From: Akebia trifoliata
Lineage: Eukaryota > Streptophyta > Magnoliopsida > Ranunculales > Lardizabalaceae
NCBI GenBank assembly: GCA_017979445.1
Contig: CM030714.1
Coordinates: 44,717,220-44,781,219, forward strand
Direction: 5' to 3'
DNA length: 64,000 nt
In this document: positions 52,701 through 64,000 of the stretch, piece by piece
Layout: the number at the start of each line of letters is the position of its first letter
Position numbering within the stretch: the first letter of the stretch is position 1
The notes under the pieces: generated by a model
Database searches by the model: none
The model's input: only the letters and a program-made list of their open reading frames with translations
What the model was told of the DNA's origin: nothing
Made by a program: the position numbers and the translations under genes

Positions 52701-54776
52701 TGAGAATCTTATAAATATGCTCAAATGAAAGTAAGTCCCAACTCTTGCTCCCTACTTTTAAGTCCCATTGAGCAGCAGGATTATGAAGAGATAAAGGAAC
52801 CCCATCCCATAATCTCTTGTCTGATTCTCTCTCTTCGCTGTCATAGCTTGTAGTGATCTTAATTCAGATTGATTTTTATCACATACATATTTACGTTTAA
52901 TTTTTTGTTCATATTTAATCATGCCAAATTCAATCTGGTACCTGGACTGTTTTCCACTTTGTTAGTTCGTGATAGCTTTTTATCTTCTTACATGAAGGAC
53001 CTATGTCAACAGTGTTGATTCATATTCTAGGCATTTTCTACCTCTCAATGAATAGAACATGTGTTCTCCACGAAGGAAATTTAAAAAATAAAAGAAAATA
53101 AACTCTTAATGAATGTGAAGTATCCATCACGTAGAGCAAAAGAACAAAGATACTCCATCTCCCAATCGGTCAAAGTTTCCATATCACTGTTTCTAAACAT
53201 GGAGACACATCGCAAAACACTTCAATGAACTTGTGAGGCATAATCCTCAAGAAAAATCCTCATCGAATGATTTCATAAAAAAAATTATAAAAAAAATGAT
53301 AAATTCACTTCCTTTAGGAAAATTGAGGGAAAACATTAAGCAAATTTTTAAGGGAAAAAGATGTTTCTGTCGATGCTATTTAATGTAGAATGATATTAAC
53401 TAATTTTTAGGGAAAAAAAAAAGAAATAAATAAAATTTCAGAAGGTGCAACAACCTAAAATTTCGATAATTAGCATATGCACGTGAGACACATACCTTCG
53501 ATGAAAAACATCAAAAAACAAGTGAGAAGGTTAGAGAGTTAAGAGATTATTTTAAAATCTCAATGGATGAGGCCAATACTAAATGAACTTAGAGCATTTT
53601 GGGGATAACATAAGACATGTCTCCAAATAAAAGTGAATGAAGGAACAAGATTTGCTTAGTCAACCCCAAATCTTTTAGATAATGATTCATTGCCCCAAGG
53701 CCTATGACTCACCCTTTTGAAAACAATGTCCCATAAGAGCATAACACAACATCAGTAAAATATTATTTTAGAGAATTGTGTTTGCGTCTAATGGTAAATA
53801 ATTCATCTAGTGATGAGCTCACATTTGGTCTCAGCTTACATCAGAAACAGAATAAAAAAGTGAAAAAAAAATTATTTAAAAACCTTAGATATGCTACATA
53901 TGCCTAAAGGATGCTTCTTTCCAACCATCCAAAGCCCAAAACACAAAAGCTAAAATATCGAAAATTTTAAATTATGGCATTTGGACTTCACCCCTACTAC
54001 TCTCTCTCAAATACACATTCAAATTGACATCCATCATGGCTCTTCTCCATTGAATTTACATTCTATCCTACTTTACTGGATTTCATAATTTAAATTAAAT
54101 CCTAAAAATTTCAACATACGCCTCTGTATCTTCTCCCCAATTTCTTCTCTCTTTTTTCCCCTAATTAACCCTTGAATTTACACACCACTATCAGTTCCAC
54201 CTCTCAAACACCCATTCAAATTGACATCCATCAAGCCTCTTCTCCCATGAATTTACTTACCAGCTTACATTATAGCATTTCAAAACTTAAGTTAAACCCT
54301 AGAAATTTTCAACAAACACATCTGTATTTTCTTCCTAATTCCCCCTCCCCTAATTAACAAATGTTAAGGATTTAATATAAACATCAATAGACCAATTCTT
54401 GACATCCATCAAGCCTCTTCTCCTGTGAATTTACATACCAGCCTACATTATAACATTTCAAAACTTAAGTTAAACCCTATAAATTTTCTACAAACACATC
54501 TGTGTTTTCTTCCTAATTCACCCCCCCCCCCTTAACAAATGTTAAGGGTTTAATATAAACCTCAAGAGACCAATTCATACAAACCCCACAATTCATGAAA
54601 ATAAACACAGAATTGCTCAAAAAACAAAAAACTCGAAATTTTATAGCGCCAAACAACGCATACGGATCATCAATCAGAGAATTGAAATGAGAGAGAAACC
54701 CTTATTACAGGTACCTAAGGAGAGAAGGAAGTGTAGGAGGAGGAGAAGAAAGCGGAGATGCCTGGATCAGCTGCAT
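49787..54776 (-). CDS. CHL: Chloroplastic lipocalin (plastid lipocalin, LCNP/CHL)
   Basis: Plastid lipocalin that in Arabidopsis protects thylakoid lipids and is needed for sustained photoprotective quenching (qH). Five exons: 54776-54715, 51780-51645, 51304-51065, 50610-50320, 50065-49787; all GT-AG with consistent phases, giving 335 aa. The first ~66 residues are Ser/Pro/Arg-rich (MQLIQASPLSSPPPTLPSLL) and then hydrophobic (HVLSGLAVSLIFLS), fitting a bipartite transit peptide to the lumen. The lipocalin GxW motif is GRW at 122-124, followed by FEVASLKRGFAGQGQEDCHC. Conserved blocks VDTFCVHGGPDGYITGIKGN, EKCYLRFPTLPFIPK and DYDNFSLVSGAKDRSF follow. The C-terminus LKKLLPLYFK matches the family. 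An in-frame stop lies two codons before the chosen ATG, so the start is secure once exon 1 is accepted. Exon 1 is placed by phase and composition, so it is less certain than the rest. Confidence 0.94.
51781..54714. other. Intron 1 of the lipocalin gene
   Basis: A 2.9-kb intron with a three-unit tandem repeat near its 5' end (54000-54574). The central part (52200-53950) is AT-rich without recognisable genes. Confidence 0.8.
54000..54574. repeat. ~175-bp tandem repeat, two close units and one diverged
   Basis: Units at about 54219-54398 and 54399-54574 share ttgacatccatcaagcctct, atttcaaaacttaagttaaa and taacaaatgttaagg. A more diverged unit lies at 54000-54170. Each unit ends in a C-rich stretch. 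Confidence 0.8.
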
Positions 54777-54780
54777 GACC

Positions 54781-54813
54781 TTCTAGAACGTTCTAGAATC
54801 TTCTGGAATCTTC
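54781..54813. promoter_or_regulatory. Seven-unit heat-shock element array upstream of CHL
   Basis: Perfectly alternating TTC and GAA triplets every 5 bp: TTC 54781, GAA 54786, TTC 54791, GAA 54796, TTC 54801, GAA 54806, TTC 54811. This is an uninterrupted array of inverted nGAAn pentamers, well above the three needed to bind one heat-shock factor trimer. It ends 4 bp upstream of the lipocalin ATG, so it lies in the core promoter or 5' UTR. Heat inducibility is inferred. Confidence 0.85.
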
Positions 54814-55008
54814 TTGTAATTCAATCTCCTCGAATTCAGGATGCCCACACGTTATCCAAATTTTCAAATTCCAGTTATAATAAATTACATATATCAACAA
54901 TTCTTCACCTTTACGATTTTCTACAATTTCCCGCGAAACAGTACAAACCTTTAAGTATCCACAAAATTTTCAGTTGTACTAAATTACAAAGAGCGCTGAT
55001 TTCCAAAC

Positions 55009-55192
55009 TAGAAAGTCTTTCCAAAGTCAATACTTGAATGACGTGGTACGGAATGAAATCATAGATTTTTTTTCTCGGGATATAGAATTGCATATATTTA
55101 TGAAATGTACAGTTTTGTATCCCGAGAAAAATAACTATAATTTCGTATCCGTACCACGTCATCCAAAGTGTTGGGCGTAGGTCAACTTTCTA
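55009..55192. mobile_element. Foldback upstream of CHL carrying ACGTGG motifs
   Basis: Arms ctagaaagt...gaatgacgtggtacgg and ccgtaccacgtcatcc...actttctag are inverted, and a second stem tttttctcggga/tcccgagaaaaa lies inside. Each arm contains gacgtgg, an ABRE/G-box-like core. It is flanked by direct repeats of atttcccgcgaaacagta (54927-54944 and 55203-55220). Confidence 0.7.
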
Positions 55193-57276
55193 GTAAGAAA
55201 ATCATTTCCCGCGAAACAGTAAAGGGGAAGTATCCTGTGAAATGCATATACAATTATTTTTTTTACCCTACGTTGCACGTAGTGGCAATGGGTACACACT
55301 GCAACCATAACTATTAATCGTAAAAAATATTTTAATTATAATAATATAAATAAAATAATATTTTTTTATATTAAAATTCTCTTGACAAATAACAAAAGCC
55401 TATTATAAAGAATCTTTTAACCTAATAGCCTACATGCATAAAGAGAAGGTGAGTATGACGAACACAAATCCACGTTAGATAATTTTTATAGCCATTGCAT
55501 GAGGAAAAGGATTTCCATTACTTTATAGGTAAATTTACTTAATAGACTCTTTTGTGAGATTTTTTTCTCTCTCTAAGTAGTCCTTTTATCTGTAGGACGG
55601 TAACTTGATAGCTTATTTACTAAACTTTTTGCTTTCTGTGTATATTTGATAACATTTCTGAAGTCTGTTTTCTGAAATCTAAAATTTTATTCTAAAAAAG
55701 TTATTTGTTTATTATTTTTTAAAGTATAAAACATAATGACCATTTTAACAATAATGACCATTTACAAATAGAATTTTTAAATAATGGTCATTATTTTAAA
55801 ATAGAATTTTAAAACATAATGGCCATTTTGACAATAATACTCTTTTGTAATTTTAATAAATTGTTAACCGAAAAACATAATATGTTATGCATAATGAAAT
55901 AATCTACACATTTAATTTCGATTTCTAACACATCAAACACCCCAAAATATATTGTTTTCAATTTGAATTCATACTTGAGAAATTATATTCTAACAAGATA
56001 TAATACTCAAATAATAAATAATTATTCATTTTCTAGTTGAAAAATATAAGATTTGTATAAAAATATAAGGTTTTCAAACACGAAACAAGAAAAACGGAGG
56101 AGACTTTGACAACACAATTATAGAGGAAAGAGAGGTAGAAAAATTAAAAATAATAGTTTTAAAATTTGTATAAAGAAATGATAAGAGATAAAAATTAAGG
56201 TTTGAGGATGGTATTTTAAGAATAAAAAAAATATTAGATTTTAGAAGTTTCGTCCAGCATCTCTTCATTATTGGTTCAAAACTTTTGAATTTTGATTTTG
56301 GAATCTGAAATCTGAATTAAAATAAATGGAAATAAAACTTCTAAAGTCTAAATTTTAAAGGTGGACCACCTCCATTCAAACTTCAGAAATATTACCAAAC
56401 ACACCCTTAGTCCTCATTTCTCTTTATAATGTTTCTAAAATACTCAAATTACTCTTTTTCTCATCTTCTTCACATATTTAAATTATTCAATAGCCATTAC
56501 TATCATTTATCACGATTTTTTTTTACGATGACAAATGGAAAATGATATACACATTTTGAACATTTAATTTTTTTTTTTTATAGAATTTTTTTCATGACTT
56601 ACCAAAAAAAAAATACCAACGAAGTTGAGATGCTAATTGTTTTTGAAGATTGTAATGTCACTTTTGATTCAAGTGTCTTTTTCCCAACCATAATATATGC
56701 ACCTTTAGTATTCCAAGAAGATTTATCGTAAAAGGTGTCAATTTAGCTAAATTGTTGAGAGGCATGTTCACCACATTTTTATCATGAAAAAAATAAAATA
56801 TTTACCTAATATTGAAATCAATAGAATGAAAAAAAAAAAAAAAAAATCAGGATCACATTGACAATATTGAATTCATCACATTTTTATTGCCGACTTCAAC
56901 ATTTTTATTGTTGATTCCACCACTTTTATCATCAAGTCTGACAATTTGTTAAAATTTCAAATTCAAACTATTACGACAGATACATCCACCATTATCGTTA
57001 TATAGAAATGATGCAATGGCTCTTAACATAACGAGTTAGACAATAAGAGCTATTGCGTACTCTTTTTTCTTTTTTCAACCAATGAAAATGCTCTTGGCAA
57101 GGCTTAAACCAAGAACAAATAAAGAAGGATTTCGAACTCACAACAGACATGGAAATTAGACATTCAAGTAGAAATTGAAACTGAAATATTCCATAAAACA
57201 GATGACTAGTATTGCTGTATGTTTGCAATACTTTTTTTTCCCCCCTTGAAAACTTTCTAGTTGACTTGAAGAGTGT

Positions 57277-57279
<3 letters not shown>

Positions 57280-57325
<46 letters not shown>
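57280..57325. repeat. (TA)n microsatellite
   Basis: About 23 TA dinucleotides. Confidence 0.92.
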
Positions 57326-57329
<4 letters not shown>

Positions 57330-58161
57330 TATAAAAAGAAAAAAACGACAACAACAAATGCCCCAGCTTTCTTCATTCATCAACTATGCCTGTCCAATAT
57401 ATAGGGTTGAACAAAATGAACCCAATTTCATCATTTAACACCTCATAGAGTTCGAACAGAGGAAGTTCGTGTTCCTCTTGAAAACTCATTTAGAGCATGC
57501 TTGGCTGTAGGGGAAGCACTATCCTTACAAGAATTAGACAATTCTTCCATGCAGATAATAAATACCAATTCAATATCTACAACCAATAAATCTGGCACAT
57601 CCACACAGTCCATGTGGACATTTACAAATAATAAAAAAAAAAAAATCAACATCTAAAAGGAAGATCAATTCTAACAACCCTTTTTTCGAATGGAGATGTA
57701 ACAAGATCAACACATGAAATACAATGAGCACGGTTCATTGGGATAATTTGCGCATTATCAGGATATACAGTACTTACCCAGGAATCAAGAAACATGGTAA
57801 AAAAAAGAAAAAAATGATCAGATGTTCTCAAGCAATAAAAACAAACCAATTAGATCTAATGGTGGGTTCTAATTAACCTACTGCATCTTCTCTACTAAAC
57901 AAGCAAAATTCATTTGTTCATCATACATATTTTCACGTGCTAATAATAGCTAGACCAACTACAAGGAGATTCAACAATGGAGCCACCCTGGATTTGTGAG
58001 GGGCCATACGATACCAATTTAAAGCTTGTCAAGAATAATACCCAGTGAAGAAAAGTTTTTTTCTGCTAGAGCCCCTGCTTCCTACGTCTAAAAATAAAAT
58101 CTGAAAATGCTACCCATATCACTAGTTAACTACCATTACATAGTTCATAAAAGTTATATAC

Positions 58162-58192
58162 AATTAATGCACACACACACACATACACACAC
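58162..58192. repeat. (CA)n microsatellite
   Basis: An interrupted (CA)n run just downstream of the UBP stop codon, probably in the 3' UTR. Confidence 0.8.
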
Positions 58193-58229
58193 CTTTGCTT
58201 GGCTTCTCTCTCTGGGAAGCTTGACTGTT

Positions 58230-61146
58230 CTACTTTTGGGACAAAACATTGTTGTGACCTGCAGAGGACTGTGCTCCATTACTTACAGAGACATTTTCGG
58301 TTTTCACTCTCCTGTAGAATAGCACATAAGCAGCAGCAGACTTCACGTCTTCCTCGTTAATGGATGAAATATGGCTGTCATCGAAGTTGTACCACCTGTT
58401 CTCATCTAGAAGCTGCAAGGTATTAAGAATAAGATGGAATCAGATTCCCAAATTTGAAAAATATAAGAGCAACTCCTATCTACTTCTACAAACAGTACCA
58501 TCTGTAACCAAAACAGGGTCACGTGCCAATTGAGATTATAAATGTGCATTCCATGGCCACCACCGACCACTCAGACAAGCTGTGATCGTGAAAATGTACC
58601 AGTTGGATGAACCTAAAATCCAATCTACGTGCCCAATGTTATGAGGGCTAACAAGATCATGGAGAAGGGTACTTCAGTTGGATGGTTTGCATTCATCCAG
58701 GCATTTCCAGTTAAGGGTTCAGGGATACCAGTTAGTGGATGAGCAATAACCTCGAACCAAACCAATCAGCTGATAGTAACCATCTTCGACAAATCACCTG
58801 CTTTTGGATGTCGAGGTCATTATAGAAACAGTACAGAAAAGAGACTATCCATTAGCCAAGGAGAGTGTTCCAGCTGATCGGATGGTCCAGAGTCCAGACC
58901 AATAAGCATGAACATACGACTTATGTAGAGTTTCATCTCTTTGAAGAGTATAAGGATGGCTACAAGACATTCACCTTGATATGTGCTGTGTAGTGCCCAC
59001 TTCCCATGCCTCCATAGTGGTTACTCAAGGCATAAAGCTCATAAAGCTGGCGCTTGGAGCCGTTCATATGGGTTACATAGTTTGTTAAGTCAAGGTCATG
59101 AATGGGGAAGTTCACAAATGTTTCCAGCTTATGTTTCATTGACCTACTGTAAGAGAACCTCTTTAGATGGATAACTAGCACTTCAGGAAGTCTCCATAGA
59201 TCCAGCTTCTTGCTTGCTTGGCGTCGCTCTTTGCATTGTGGACAGTACCTTCACAGAAAATGCACGTCCAAATATTTTAATCTTTCAATTGAAAAGCACA
59301 AAAATTAATTTCTCTATAAGACTAAATAGAGAAGTAGATGTAAAAATACTGCCTGTGAGTGACGCAGAAGAGGGACAGACAATCAATCCCACCTAAGATG
59401 CTAAAATTCAAATATCATGATTGGACGATCTCAACTATCCAATTCATTTCATTACTTCAAACAGGCAAAATAGTAGAATCAATGGGTCAGAAAGATGTAT
59501 ACTTGCTAAAAATGGGGTATCATCCTAATAATGTAATCCATGTGTATTTCAACTTCCAAGGTCCGCCATCATCGATTAAGCATGACTGACACCTAGGTAG
59601 TATATAGAAAATGAGAGATTAAAAAACTTACCACATATCTTCAGGCACGAGCGGCTCTTCACGAAGGAAAGCTTCCAAGCAGGTGTACAAGGAGAGAGGT
59701 TCGGTACGAGCTTTCTTACTCACAGGCCCATACTTGAACACTTCTGGCAAATTCTCAAGGTAATGGGTATCATACTTCTCCAAATGCTTCTGTGACCAAT
59801 CAATGAACACCAGAATTGATGTAGACGATGAGGACAGTCTGATGGACTTTTCTTCTCCCGTAGACAGATCAATGCATGCATTATTTTCATCCACTAATTG
59901 AAGAGGCAGTTTGGATGTGGCTTCTATTTCAGAACTGCTCTGATCCTTATCTATGGAGTCTGATGCAGTGGAATCTGTACATGCTTCACTTGAGCCAACA
60001 TCTTGAGATGCTGCTTCAGGGATTCTTGTCTCAGGGAGGTCAGAAGGCCTGAGACTCTCAGCTCTTAACATGGGAGAGAGCATGGTGCGAACTATCGTTT
60101 GTATATCACCTCTTGTGATAACATCATCACGTGAGATCGGTGAGACAAGAGGTGTACCATAAGGTTTCCAGATCACTCCACTGTGGGAACTACTAGACTC
60201 CCTGAGAGAGATATTAATAAATTTAAAAAATATATAGTAATACAATTACCCAAAGCATAAAAAGCTAAAGTAACCCAAAAGAGAGCTATATTCCTTTGAG
60301 GAATATATGGCATGGGGCAGCACCCCAGAAAAGTTGAACAGGCACTCATTCCAATTGGTATACACACTCATCAATAATAAGTGTTTGATTGATTGTAGCC
60401 ACTTCACTGAGCTCAAGCGCAATGCAGTGGCCCCAAGGAACACACCAATTACAATCATACTGCCAAACTAAACTCCCTTCTTTAGGACAGACAACGAAAT
60501 AAGTGTGTCAGTTCCCTAGAGTTAACTAGTTGTAATGGCTAGAACTGTCCAATCAATGCACTCCTTTGGTGTTACTACCATCCAAGAGGCAGCCTGTTGA
60601 CTGAATAATCATAATTAATGCAGAGAAGACAAGTATCAAACTATACTTACTGTTCTTCACGACGGTGTATCACCTGAAGAAATATTGTGTTCTTCACAAA
60701 CTTTGGTATCTTATAAGCAGCAAGGTGATCATCATCTTTAATGGTGGATAAAAATATCAAAGGATCCTCCATGAACCGATGGATCAAGTGACTGTGTATC
60801 TATAAAGAACATATTTGAAGCAATCAACTAAGTAAAACAGATGTACTGCTTTTTCATGAAAGAATTAGAATCTTCAAATCCTACAAACCTCTGCAAGCAA
60901 AAGCTTCTCGTCATTTTTCAAGGAGCATGCACTGCCAAGCGCTTGGATCAAGTCCCTGCATCGACCCTGCTTGGGAACAATCACAGTACATGGTGTTGGC
61001 AGCGCACTACCATTGCTAGTAAAAACCGTGACAGTCATGGTCCGAGTGTTGGTAGACTGGAGAGGCAACGAGAGGTACATGAAGGGATCAAAAGTCACGG
61101 AGATCTTGCCACACACGGGGCAGACCAAAGTCGATTTGTATTGACC
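58230..61146 (-). CDS. Ubiquitin carboxyl-terminal hydrolase (UBP8/9 class), C-terminal half
   Basis: Ubiquitin-specific cysteine protease that removes ubiquitin from proteins. Visible exons: 61146-60889, 60799-60651, 60201-59632, 59248-58975, 58412-58230; phases agree, giving 477 C-terminal residues of a protein expected to be ~900 aa. The first visible exon opens [14 protein letters not shown], giving half of the USP zinc-ribbon; the partner [10 protein letters not shown] is at the 59248 junction. Then come [20 protein letters not shown], the histidine box [11 protein letters not shown] (His at visible residue 411) and NFDD with the acidic partner. The insert between the zinc pairs is Ser/Thr-rich, as in UBP8-like proteins. 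The catalytic cysteine box and DUSP domain lie upstream, outside the window. The tail after YVLFYRRVK is short. Confidence 0.92.
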
Positions 61147-64000
61147 CTGTCAAATTTGGATTACTCAGATACATAAATTCACGGACGAGTTCGGAGTTCT
61201 GTCATCAGCAGTGGGCAGCCAATATCTAGTAGGCATGGAAAAAACACAAAATAAATAGTAAAAAACCAATAACACAACTACGCTCTTCAGACACCCCTAG
61301 CCCTACAAGATGTCTAGAACACAATACAAATGCATCGGGTAGAAATATGATAAAGGAGGAAACAGTAGTCAAGGTGGGAGAACAGACCGAACCTTCCGAT
61401 TCCACTTCCAAAGGATCCTCTATGTACAAAAACTGATCCAAGCGGTGAAAGTAACCACCTACCATATATAGCTACTTTTCTGATTACTAACCAACCAAAA
61501 ACAGTAAATATGGTTAGGATCATATCAATCAGGTTAATTTATGGCCTATAGCATTCCTTTTGACCAGGCTGACAGAGTGTTGGGCCCCCAACCCCCTGGA
61601 TGCAATGGGTGCATATCTGAGGCAGGGAGGACAACTAGTGACCATTCCTTGTAATAAAGATAGAGCAACTCCATGCCATGCATAAAAGTGTAATCAGTAG
61701 GATGAACTCATGACTAATATGAGTAGTAGCATACATTGCGTACTTGGTTGATATTATACTACTCAAAAGTATTTCCACCATCTTTTCGTAAATGAAATTG
61801 ATTTATTGAAGGAACCACAAGAAGTACATTAGAAACACCTGAGGCAGAGATGCTCAGCCAAACTCCTAGAAATGGACAAGCCATTTATCAATTGGTCCCC
61901 TATGAACCAAAATATTCCATCCAACAACAAAATCATCCAAATTGAAATACCTACATCCAGGGAATAACTTTGAACACCTAAACGTTAAAGGCTTATTAAC
62001 GTTGAGCACGAATATCCATTGATTTCTTTCCTTCCAAATCTCCCACAAGATTGCAAAAACAGGAATCCTCCCGAGAATTTGTTCAGCAGGAGATGATACT
62101 TAAATGCATCAACCATGAAGAGACCCTAACAAAATTTTGGGCATAACTTGGGTCAACTCCAAAAGGAGTCAGAATAGTATATGGAAAATGCAAACATTAC
62201 TATTTAACCAAATGAGTTCAATAGTTTCCCTGCTAGATATGCTTACAAAACCTTCTCGTTGACAAACCCTCCTTTCCCCTCCATAGGAAGTGTATCTAAT
62301 TAACTTTACCAATGTACTTAAAATGCATCCCTAGATGGAAATTGAGACAAGAAATGAGCCTCACAACTTTATAAGGCTCATCTTCCCACCCTTAAAGGAA
62401 TACCCTTTCTTCCACAATGCCTACCTTCTTTTGGTCTTCTCAATTTACCAAGTCACAAATAGCCTTTCTTCTATAGCTAGCTCCAGGAGGAAGGCCAAGA
62501 AATGCATCAAAGATCTCTCCCTTGAGTAGGTCTGTCCACGAGCCAATCATTGCTTTAAAGCACCTCAACAAGCAGGTTAACTATCTCATCTGCCTAAATG
62601 ATGCCTCTGAAGCATGTCCCTGAAACCCTTGGTACACTAATTCCAGCCTTTGTTTCTGCCTCATAGACCATAAATCTTTCAAACCAAACCTAATTCCAGT
62701 ACATCTTTGGTGTATGCACTTTTATACAACAAGAAGTTAGACAAGCCTATCCAGATATAAAGGCATTAGGGGTGCCCTTTCTAGGCGGATTCGTAATATT
62801 GATTCACTTTAAAGTGTTCTAGTGAAGATAAATGTATCATACAATGTCATAATCGATATTCTCTAAAAGTCAAGTTGAAATGGTCGGACGGATTTATGTT
62901 GATTGTATGAAATGAGCTCCCATTGAGTATTCTCCAATAGTTTAGGTGTAGTGATTGTACGGATGTGCTTTCTGTAACAACAAAGGTCAATTACCTCTTA
63001 ATATCATTGTCCAATTTTATTCATTTTGGCTTTTCTCCATTTTCCATTCACAGGCAGGAAAGGTGTTTTGTAACTAAAGAATAGCACGAGGAAATGCAGG
63101 TTGAAAAGCCAGTTCTTTTTTCCTTTTTCTGAAAAAAATATGAAAGAAAGAAATAAGTTGCTTAACAGTTCCACACGACGTTCACTTCCAGCGGATTTTT
63201 ACCTTCTCGAGGTGATTCAACCAATGGAAGACGGAATACTACAAGTTAACTTCCTAATCTCCTATACATAATTTGACCATTACAGGTAAATATGCTTTCA
63301 GGGGAGTAAACTTATTGACACATATGATGATGTCAGAAGAAACACTTTCAATTTAAACAGAAAAATCCACATAATCCATGATTGTGCCATCTGCATTGTC
63401 ACTCTCTAAAGCTCAGATTTTCTGTTTTCCCTCCTGTTTTCAATCAGGTTTCAGTTAATCCATGGCATCCTCACCTCTTCTATTTCTCCAATGGATGGCA
63501 GGTGCAACATAATCCATCCCTCAGCATTTGACAAGTTCCACTGTTTCCAGATACTGTCATGGTACCAGACCCATAAACTAAGGGGACCTTTGAACTTCTA
63601 TTTTAGTGAAGGCATATTCACTATAGTGTTTGGTTTCTGCCTAATGCAAGTAGCTCTTGCAGAAGCCCTGCAATCCTAATGGAAGGATGGGTTTTCACAA
63701 GGAATTGAAAAGTTTGAATATCCAGATCCTACAAACCTTAAAAATAAAGAAAACAACGTAGAATGACCAGACATATTTTTTACAACAAGAGATATGACTG
63801 TTGCTTCAATAACAAGGAACATCACATGCATGTCAAGACAACCATTTACATTGATATTTATGGATGTGTATTTTCAAAATAAATCCCTAAGAAATGTGTT
63901 AAACACAATTAGGATGAAATAACTAACAGATTTCATTTAGCGATCCCTCCGAAAAGGCAAATCCAAAATGGATGGCTGGATTCTTCCATTATATATAGAT
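61147..64000. other. Presumed UBP intron or upstream gene body
   Basis: The exon at 61146 starts at an AG acceptor with sequence continuing upstream, so this stretch is probably a large intron. I searched both strands for the expected preceding UBP residues and did not find them. It contains a decayed LINE (61785-62570). The rest, 62570-64000, shows no gene. Confidence 0.55.
61785..62570 (-). pseudogene. Decayed LINE fragment (RT and zf-RVT parts), minus strand
   Basis: The minus strand gives AFLGLPPGASYRRKAI near 62490, resembling the LGLPLGA segment after the RT domain of LINE ORF2. Closer to the 3' end it gives MWEIWKERNQWIFV and FNLDDFVVGWNILVHRGP at 61866-62048, matching the C-terminus. 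Many stops and internal deletions. Like the CLS-intron LINE, it lies in the sense direction of its host gene. Confidence 0.75.

Larger units (their letters stand above)
54814..58229. other. Intergenic DNA between lipocalin and UBP genes
   Basis: Includes the lipocalin promoter with a possible TATA (ttattataac on the minus strand near 54877-54887), a foldback (55009-55192), a long (TA)n repeat and AT-rich DNA. The small ORFs at 57443-57849 have no recognisable product and are probably UBP 3' UTR or intergenic. Confidence 0.55.

Noticed and set aside
57443..57849. Small ORFs downstream of UBP as genes
   Set aside because: Low-complexity, no conserved motifs, overlapping in position; more likely UTR or intergenic.
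61226..61465. Additional UBP exon (VGGYFHRLDQFLYIEDPLEV)
   Set aside because: No suitable splice sites in phase with the exon at 61146 and no similarity to the expected UBP sequence there.

Overview
This is nuclear DNA from a flowering plant, most likely a eudicot. The evidence is intron-rich genes with GT-AG junctions, plant-specific protein families (Ole e 1-like, chloroplastic lipocalin, LRR-ARM-patatin phospholipase), AT-rich intergenic DNA, and plant LINE, Copia, Gypsy-type LTR and MITE elements. The long, transposon-filled introns suggest an early-diverging or otherwise large-intron lineage, but I cannot name the species.

Six protein-coding genes are supported, all on the minus strand. 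From right to left in the direction of transcription they are: the 3' part of a UBP8/9-class ubiquitin-specific protease (58230 to beyond 61146); chloroplastic lipocalin (49787-54776); phospholipase A I with LRR, ARM-like and patatin domains (25234-45874, 18 exons, 1308 aa); mitochondrial cardiolipin synthase (14483-22177, 8 exons, 370 aa); a small secreted Ole e 1-like protein (9209-11898, 2 exons, 143 aa); and a folate-biopterin transporter (4665 down to the left edge, 7 exons, C-terminus cut off). I rebuilt the exons by reading the reverse complement, joining splice sites and checking that the phases agree across every junction.

Much of the remaining sequence is mobile DNA, largely inside introns. 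Cardiolipin synthase intron 6 holds a 5'-truncated LINE that was itself split by a 2.6-kb solo LTR; both insertions keep target-site duplications. Phospholipase intron 13 (11.8 kb) holds a degraded Copia element interrupted by a full-length LINE with two intact ORFs (29542-36709), plus two other LINE remnants. Intergenic DNA is rich in foldback elements. These include five copies of a short hAT-like MITE type with CATGG...CCATG ends (four with 8-bp duplications), a pair of ~1-kb elements with shared inverted ends, and three tRNA-derived SINE heads.

The genes do not form a pathway, although two of them (cardiolipin synthase and phospholipase A I) act on membrane lipids and the lipocalin protects plastid membranes. 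The most notable regulatory signal is a perfect seven-unit heat-shock element array 4 bp upstream of the lipocalin start codon. I found no wholly new system. The strongest observations are the nested insertions, the apparently intact LINE, the hAT-like MITE family and the heat-shock element array.
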